Part shown: one piece after another, positions 27,001 through 36,000 of the stretch
Position numbering within the stretch: the stretch's first letter is position 1
How the letters are laid out: each line of letters opens with the position of its first letter
Origin: Malania oleifera
Lineage: Eukaryota > Streptophyta > Magnoliopsida > Santalales > Ximeniaceae
Reading direction: 5' to 3'
Assembly: GCF_029873635.1 (NCBI RefSeq)
Contig: NC_080422.1
Coordinates: 4,630,001-4,694,000 of the forward strand
Length of the DNA: 64,000 bases
The notes under the pieces: generated by a model
What the model was told of the DNA's origin: nothing
The model's input: only the letters and a program-made list of their open reading frames with translations
Database searches by the model: none
Made by a program: the position numbers and the translations under genes

Positions 27001-30000
27001 TATTTGAGGTTGCATGTGATGCCTTAGGTGTAGGCGTTGGAGGAGTACTTAGTCAAGAGGGACACCCTATAGCCTTCTTTAGTGAGAAGTTGAATGAGGC
27101 AAAACAGCGGTATTCTACATATGACAGGAAATTTTATGTTGTAGTACAGTCACTGCGACACTAGAGACACTACCTCCTTCCTCAAGAGTTTGTCCCGTAC
27201 TCAAACCACCAGGCCCTTTGGTATTTACATACTCAAAAGAAGCTAGGGCATAGACATATGAAATGGGTCGAGTACATACAGCAATACACCTTTGTACTCA
27301 AACACTGAGCTGCTGTTGAGAACAAGGTTGTTGATGCTTTGAGCTGAGTTGTAGCCACCATACAAACTCTTCATGTGAAAGTTATTGACTTCAATAGCAT
27401 CAAGCAATAGTACTCTCAGTGTAAAGACTTCTGTGATATCTTTTCTGATTTGCTACAGGGAGTTCCTAGATCTCACCCAAACTTTGTGATTCATGATGGA
27501 TTTCTTTTTAGAGGAGCTAGACTGTGATAGGTTCTACTGGCCTAGTCCAAAGAGAGATGTTGCTAGGATTGTTTTATAATGTCGTACTTGTCAAACAACG
27601 AAGGGTAGGAAACAGAACTCAAGATTATATACCCCTTTGCCCATGCCACACATTCTATGGCAGGATATCAGTATGGACTTTGTGTTAGGTCTCCTCGGGA
27701 CTTCCAGGGGAAATGATTTAGTGCTTGTTGTTGTGGACTGATTTTCAAAAATGTCACATTTTATTGCATGCAATAAAACACATGATGCCTACAGGATTGC
27801 CACTATATTTTTCAGGGAAGTAGTGAGACTTCATGGTCTTCCCAAAACCATTGCTTCTAATAGGGATGTGAAGTTTGTGAGCTACTTTTGGAAAACCTTA
27901 TGGGCATTACTAGGTACCAAGCTCAAATTTTCTAGTGCATATCCCAAACAGACTGATGGACAGACTGAAGTGGTAAATAGGAGCCTTGGGGACCTATTGA
28001 GATGTTTGGTAGGTGAGAACATCACAGCTTGGGACTTATGCCTTCCTAGGGCCAAGTTTGCATTCAATAGTTCAATGAATAGGACCACAAGACTTAGCTC
28101 ATTTCAGGTTATTATAGGATATAGTCATAGGAAGCCTGTAGATCTCATTCCATTACCACTTGAGTCTAGAGTGAGTGAGCAGGCTAATACATTTGCAAAG
28201 CACATACATGATTTACACTCTCAAATAAGAATGAAAATTAATTTAAGCAATGAGCATTATAAATCTATTGCTGATATACATCGCAGATTACAGGAATTTT
28301 CATAAGGTGATATGGTTATGGTTCAAATTCGCCCAGAACGAATCCCTTTAGGAAAGATAAGAAAGTTTCATGCCAAAAAGATGGGACCATTCAAAGTTCT
28401 CAAAAAAATAAGTTCTAATGCTTACATGTTAGATATTCCTGATGATTTTAATATAGGCAATGTTTTTAATGTTGAAGATCTAACACCTTTTCTGGAAGCT
28501 AATTCTTTTGCTTCTAACCTAGCCCTACTAACCTTGCAGATGAACCTACTCTATTCATAACTCCAGTTGCACCAAAAAGCCAAATTTACCTTTACCACCA
28601 CCATTAGTCCCACCAAACAAACTCGAGCAAATTAAGATATTCTAGATGTAAAAACAACAAACACACGAGCTAGAACGTACCAAAAGTTTCTGGTCAAATG
28701 GAAAGGGAAGCCACCATCAAAAAGCAATTGGATTCTTAAAGATGATATCCTTCATCTCAACCTGGAGCTGTATACAGAGTACTTTCGACATAATTGTCCA
28801 AAGGAGAATTCTTTTCGGTCGAGGAGAGATGATGTGGATCAACATGCAGCTTGAGTATCTTTCACAAATATTGTGACACGTGAACAACCACCCAAAGTCC
28901 ACCATTGGATGTGAACTTTATTTACAGCAATTGATGCTTCTCTTGGAAGCTAGCTTGGAAAGAGGACGACAACTTGCAAATCAAAGAGTCTTGGTTTTTC
29001 AAGAAGCATGACAACTTGCAAGTCAAAGAGTCTTGTTTTTTTCAAGAAGCATTTATGTCATTTTAAGTTCCTAGACCCCACTATCATAATTATTCTAGTT
29101 CCTAGGCACCTATTTCCTATGACAAACTATTTCCTAGGAACCTCATTACCTATGTTTTAAATGTTTTATTTTACTTTTGTATTTTTTTTAATATCTTAAG
29201 AAGCCATGTGCAAGTCATGTGCATGCTCATGTAAGGCTACAAATATGTCATCACTTGTATCGTAAAAGGTATCTTTGCATTATCAATTGAAAAGGAAGCC
29301 TTTGCTTTGTGAATCATGTTCCTCTCCTTGTGAGTGAGTAGTGTGAGGCTACATTCCGTTTCCCCGAAGATTGGGTGGTGAGAAACCAGGACAACATCAA
29401 CGTCATCATCAACACTACACGCCCACTTCTCTTTCACAGCTCACAGCCACAACCTTCCTCAAGCTTCATTCTTGTCCCAAGATTCCTAAGGATCAACAAG
29501 CTTGTTTGTGGTGTGATCGAGTACTCGTGTGTCTTGGTGTTTGTCATTCCGAACCAATTGATAAGCTCGTTTCAATTCCTTGTTTGTGACTATCTAAAAC
29601 AGCCCCTAAAAGTACCTTGTAAATCTTGCAACTCTACCCGAATCCTTGATTGAAAAACCTTATTCATTCTCTTTGAATCTTCCTAGATTTTCAACATGAA
29701 CATGTTTGCTAGTACCATGCTTAGGGTTACTTGATTTGTACGCTAGGACTTGTGATCTAAGACTTCCAATATAAAACATTTTAAAGTGAACTTGATTACT
29801 TGAATGAAATTATCAACTAAGGGCTTTTAAACCAAATCATATATGTTTTCAAAATCTCAACAACTTGTGATCATTAGAATATGTTTGTGATGTTCATGCT
29901 TGGTAAATTCAATTCTTCCCATAGATAGTGATATTGTGTGTGTGCTACAAAGAGGGTCAACCGTACGACTAGGGCTACTTAGAACTGTCTTACTTCATAG

Positions 30001-33000
30001 TGATTCTGCTCGGCAGAAGATTCTTGTAGAAAAAAAAAATGCAAAAATTTAAATGGACAGTCAATTTAATACAACTATAAATGATACCAAAAAATGCAAT
30101 GTGTTGTTTCCACTTCATATCAAAATTTAGAAACAATATGTCTTCTCCCCCTACTAGGACCACATTGAAAAGTAAAAGGAAACATAAATTAAACCACCAT
30201 AAACAACTTAAGTCAACACCAACTGCTTGTTTCAAGTTAAAATGAATATGATTATGGAGACACATTGAGGAAGAATTCACGCACGCACAAATACACACAC
30301 ATATGGACATGGAGAAAGAGAGAGAGAGAATATACAAGGGCATACCAGTGCTCACAGCAATCAAGAACCCCTCTATCAATAATAATTTCCATGCATATCC
30401 CACACTTTTCACCTTCAAATGGAGAACCATCCTACACATTATGAAAAATAAATAGATTGATGAAACAAAAATCAACCAATATAAACTAAAGCTTCTATTT
30501 CACTATGTAGTACAATAATGATCGAAGATCTCAATAATTTGATTTTTCTTGATATTAAGACATGGAGATCATTCCATAGCATGGACCATTTTGAGTATGT
30601 CTAAAACGGAGGGAGATCTGGGTCTAGGTAACTTGGTGTCTAAAAACATTTCCTTGGTGAGGAAGTCCTTATGGCATTTTCCTTTAGAACCTAACTCTCT
30701 TTGGCACAAAGTAATTTGTAGTGAATTGGACTTTTATCAAATGGGTGGAATGCTAATGTGGTAGTTGATATTTATTGACTAGAGTCCTTGGGAATTTGTG
30801 TATCAGATCTATCATTCTTTCTTTCCTAATGTTCGTTATAGAGTGGGTAACACAGAAAGAATTCAATTTTGGGATGATCATCAGAGTGGGGTGTGCCTTT
30901 GGCTATTTTTCAGCTGTCTACTCTTCATGAGCCTCCTATTGCCCCCTATTGTTGCCTTCCACATTTTGAAAAAGGATAGCCATTCTTGGGGTTTTCATTT
31001 GGGAGGAGTCTCAATGAGAGAGAAACAAATGAGCTTGCTTCTTTGACTACGGTGCTTGACTTTTTCATGTCCCATTGGGAAGTGATAAGCGTGGTTAGAC
31101 TTTAAATTCCTCAGGGATTTTCTCGTGCTAATATTTCATTTCTCATTTGAACCATAACCCTAACGTTAGACCCTTTGCCCTTTATTCTTTAACCTGGAAT
31201 TGGAAATCTAAAGTTCCTTCAAAGATCAAGGCCTTTTCTTGGACACCTAACAAGGCCCTAATCCTGTCTCCCAATGTTTGGGTCCTTCGCTTTAGGAAAG
31301 GGGAAAATTGCTCTCAATTGTTTTTACATAGTCGATTCTCTTGGATTCTTTGGAATGATTTGCTGATATTTGGTGAAAACGGGTGTTCCCTGCTTCTTTG
31401 GAGATTTCTAGTACTATTATGTCAGCAGAGTCTTGTGGCCTTGCCCTCTTCTGGCTATTATTTGTGCATTTGGTTGGAAAGAAATGCTAGAATCTTTAAA
31501 AAGGGGTTGCCACTTCCAATATATGCTTTGGAGCAGAGTGGTCTTCCTTGCGCCTTCTTGGTGCTTGGCCAATTGATTCTTTCATCATGATGAAGACTTG
31601 CAATGGCATTGGTTCACATTACTTTATTAGAATTGTCTTGTATTTGTTTTTATTTTTTTATTTTTTTAGTTGTTTTCCTTTTGTAATGGAATATACCTTA
31701 TTCTCCCTGGTTTTTTTTTTTCCTTCTCTTTCTTGTACTCCTTTCCTACTTTAATATAATTCTTAGTTTATCCACACAAAAAAATCATATAGGTCGATAA
31801 ACACCCAAATGATTTCTTAGGCAAAGATAAGTTAAGGGAAAAAAATGTTCATATTATTTGCTTGAGAAGTTTTATTCCTGAAGCTGTTTCATTGCTTCCC
31901 ATACTTATGATATGCAGCTTCCAAATGAGTTGTTCTAATTTTCTGGGTTCCCCCAAAAAAAGGGTTTCTCCATTAAACCACCTTCCTTTTCACATTGTTT
32001 ACTGAAATTCATCCTCAATTTGAGGGAAAAAAATTATGTACAAGACAGGAGTCTGAAGTAATCTAAGTGCCTGTTCGCTATGTTATGTTCTCATTTATAG
32101 CTTTCATTGTAGTACAACGAAGAAACAAGAGGGAACAATGCTTTTGCTTGCTTTGCTAGTTTTTAGTTTCCGTGATCAGTTTGCCAGATTTTCAAGTTTT
32201 TACTTCTGATTGCAAGATGCTGCCAGAACACTTCAATATCTAGAATTGACACTTTTGAATTAAATCATTGTTCTAAAATATTAAATCATTGTGCACAAAA
32301 TTCATCTAATAAAGAAAAATGAAAATAAAATATTCAAGTGACTTTAAAATAAAATTAAAATTGAATATCTCTAAATTTTATAAAAAATTTAAACATGCAA
32401 CAACAACAACGCTTAAGTCCCACTAGGTGGGGTCGGCTACAAGAATCCTTTTCTGCCAATTCACCCCATCGAGGGCATTTTCCTCCATTAGATTAAGAGC
32501 TATTAAATTCTTCTTCACTATCTCATTCCAAGTTATTCTAGACCGACCCCTATCCTTTTTCATGCCAGAATTTAAACATAATAAATTATTCAAAAAATAT
32601 TTTCACCATTTTTTAACCTTCATATACAGATAGAATTCTTCCCAAGATAACATATTTTAATTTCAATTCTTTCACATTTTCAGTATTCTAGTCATATTTT
32701 AATTGGTTCAGGACTTAGAATAATTTCTAATATTTAATTTATTAAATTTTGATGGTACTAGTGTAGTACCATCAAATTGCTTCATACCAGATAAATTTTA
32801 TGGTGATTGAATGACAGTGTGATAATTAATTTTTATTTGATCCAAGTACATAAAAGAGCTTGCGTTTGTTTTTTAATTTGTTTTAACATTGGCCTTTTGG
32901 GAATATAGCCTAACAAGTGCCAATTTTCAGTTTTTAGTTTCTATTTCTAATTTTTAGTTTTCATTTCTATACTAATTTTCATAATTTTTGACATTTATAC

Positions 33001-36000
33001 CAAACAACCACTCAGTGATGGCTGGAATGACATCCCAACAAAATAAAAGAGCTTTTTCCTCAAAAGAACTAACTCATATAGCAGCAGCTAAAGCAAGTGT
33101 CATAGAGGCAATCAATATTATGCCATTCCTAGTCTCATAACTCAATAAAATAGAATGGTGCTACAGCATAGAGCTGCAGAAAGTAACACAGGAAGCAAAA
33201 AATCAGCTTCCAAGCATTCCGCTTGCATCAAAATTGATGATTTTGTTGTTTATGGTATGGCTCTTATATTTTGGAGTTCGTAAACAAAGAAGGAAGAAAA
33301 ACATGAAGAGGCAAAACAGCAGGGACTCGTCGATGAGTGCCCTGTGCTCGTCGACGAGTAGATACCAAGAATTAGAAAATCTCAGAGCAGAAGACTCATC
33401 AACGAGAGGATAGACTAGTCGACGAGTGGGCTTCTTTGACTCGTCGACAAATCCCCTGTTCTCGTCGACGAGTGCGCGTGGGCTGCGAGAAGAAATTCAA
33501 ATTTTGAATTTGAACGTTGGGGTGGTTGGGTAATTGGAGGGAAACCTCCGAAGAAAGTCTATTTATCCCTATCTGAGAGTATTGTGAGACATGAGAGAGA
33601 TCTTTGTGAAGTGTATTGTGTATTCTCAAATTTCTTAGTGAAATTTTTGTGCCGATTGCTTTCTGGATATAGGCTTTGCCAAACCACGTACATCTTGTTG
33701 TTGTGCTTATTATTTCATGTTTTCTGGTTGAGTTTGACATATTTATTCTGCTGCGCATCTTACTTATCCGATCCATTATTAAAATAAATTGGTATCAGAG
33801 CGATTGTTGATATGGCTTCGGGATCATCTTCTGCAAGATTTGACTTCGTCAAATTTGATGGAACCAAGAACTTTGGTTTATGGCAGAGGAGAGTAAAGGA
33901 TATACTTGTGCAACAAGGAATGGCTAAGGCTCTACGTGGCGTTCAACTGGTTGGAATGGATGAGGCAACATGGGGAGAATTGGAAGCAACAGTTTCTACA
34001 ATACGCTTGTGTTTGGCCGACGAAGTTCTCTATCATGTGATGGAGGAGGATTCTCCAGCGACTATGTGGCGAAAGTTAGAAAACCGGTATATATCTAAAT
34101 CTTTGTTGAATAAACTTTTTCTTAAGCAAAGGTTATATTGGCTTAAGATGGTTGAGGGTTTAGATTTGAACCAACATATCAACACTTTCAATCAAATTGT
34201 GAGTGATTTGGCACATGTTGATGTAAAGTTCGAGGAGGAATGCAAAGCATTGATGCTATTTAATTCCCTACCTACATCTCAAACTTATGAGAATTTGGTT
34301 ACAACTCTTACATGGGACAAGGATAGCCTGAATTTGGAAAATGTGACAAGTGCATTGGTTGGTTTTCATCAAAGAAAAATGATTAGCAATGAAGCTTCAC
34401 ATGGTGAAGGACTTGTCGTGAAAAGTAATCAAGAACATGGGAGACATAAGTCCTAAAGCAAATCTCCATTGCAGTCCAGGAAGAAGAAGGAGGAAGTGAA
34501 ATGTTTTAAGTACGGTAAAATTGGGCACATAAGACCGGAATGTCTGGAGTGGAAGAAAGGGAATTCTGAAAATCAGCAAGGTCCGTCAGAATCTGCAAAT
34601 GTAGTGGAAGAAGATTCAAAGTGCAGTGATGGGGATATGCTATGTATTTCATCAAGTTCGGAGTGTCTCATGGATGATTCTTGGATCCTAAATACCGAAT
34701 GCTCTTATCACATGACAGCAAATAGAAAATGGTTTGACACCTACAGGTCAGTCAATACTGGTTGTGTTTTGATGGGAAATAATATTTCATGCAAAATACT
34801 TGGCATTGGAAATGTCAGAATCAAAATGTATGATGGTGTTGTAAAAACCATATGTGATGTAAGGCATGTTGAGGGCCTAGGAAAAAATGTTATTTCATTG
34901 GGTATTTTAAACTGTAATGGATTTTGTTACAAGTCTGAAAGTAGAGAAATGAAAGTGTGTGAAGGCGACTCAATTGTGATGAAAGGAGAAAAGATAGCGG
35001 AAAATATCTATGTACTGCAGGGTGTTATCGTTGTAGGTGGAGCTAAAATTGTTGAATCTGAATCAGATACTTTGTGGCATATGCAGTTGAAGCATATGGA
35101 TGACTACATGTATTCAAATGTTTGGGGACCGATGATAATAGCATTAAAGGATAGACATATGTTTTTCGTGAATGTATCACGGAAGGTCTTGATTTATCTC
35201 ATGTGGCACAAGCCTGATGTTGAGGTGTTGTGGTTGAGGTCGAGTACCAAACCAAGAGAGAAATCCTCGTGTCAGCCATTGGGAATAAGTACGCTGGTTT
35301 TGTTCAAGGAGTTTTGTGAGCAAGGCAAATCATATGCAGAGCTTGTAGGGTACTTCTTGAAGAAAGTCAGTGAGTAGGGCGCGTTTCTCGTGTGACTAAT
35401 CGCCAAAGGTATCGCTATATGGGAAAGTTGCAAGTGAATTGTGGGCAAGTTTTGCGGTAGACTACTCAATTGTGAGTGGATGTCCACTAGTGCACTATTC
35501 TAGTGATGGAGAATCTAGACTTGGTGTTATGTCCAGACAATACATCTTTCTGGGTTATAAGAAAGGTGGGTACAAGCTGGGTGATCAAATGGCAAACAAA
35601 GGGGTGATCGAGGACATGGCTTTTGGTGATAAAGCCATGGGGCAGCATATTCAGGTAAAGAAAGAGAAACAAATGCCAAAATGCGGCGACAGCAGCAATC
35701 ATGTTATTCAGGTGGAGTTAGGAATTCAAGGAAGAAATGTGGGGAGTTCCATCTCGGGTCAACAGTATCACGGTATGAATGGGCATGTGATGCAGGTGGA
35801 GCAACAAACTCGGGGCAAAGTTGATATCAATCATATTGCAAGGAGTTTCAGCTTGAGAGATCAGCAGGAGGATCACAGTGGGTCCATGTGCACTATCAGA
35901 CCACCATTCAGGTATAAATTGGTGAGACTTCAAATTTGGAAGAGGGTGATAGGATGTCGTGGAGTAATGTATTTGTTGTGTGTGAGTAACATGTTATTGG

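Larger units (their letters stand above)
19987..29997 (+). mobile_element. Ty3/gypsy chromovirus 2
   Basis: Two LTRs of equal length (1168 bp: 19987-21154, 28830-29997) flank gag-protease-RT-RNase H-integrase-chromodomain on the plus strand. The 5-bp flanks (CGGTG, TAGTG) are a decayed target duplication. A weak primer site (TAGTACCAGAGC, 21158-21169) follows the left LTR. Gag is interrupted by a solo LTR at 22256-25135. It lies in intron 3, opposite to the gene. Frameshifts and lost catalytic residues show it is dead. Confidence 0.93.
32064..33014. mobile_element. Possible MITE with weak terminal inverted repeats
   Basis: The left end AAGTGCCTGTTCGCTATG and the right end read inward (GAGTGGTTGTTTGGTATA) match at about 12 of 18 positions. 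The interior is AT-rich and non-coding. No clear target duplication, so this is only suggestive. Confidence 0.3.

Noticed and set aside
29990-30475. 161-residue minus-strand open frame as a membrane protein gene
   Set aside because: It covers the resumed target duplication, intron DNA and exon 3 of the RING gene; only the exon part is conserved, and the rest is intron read-through.
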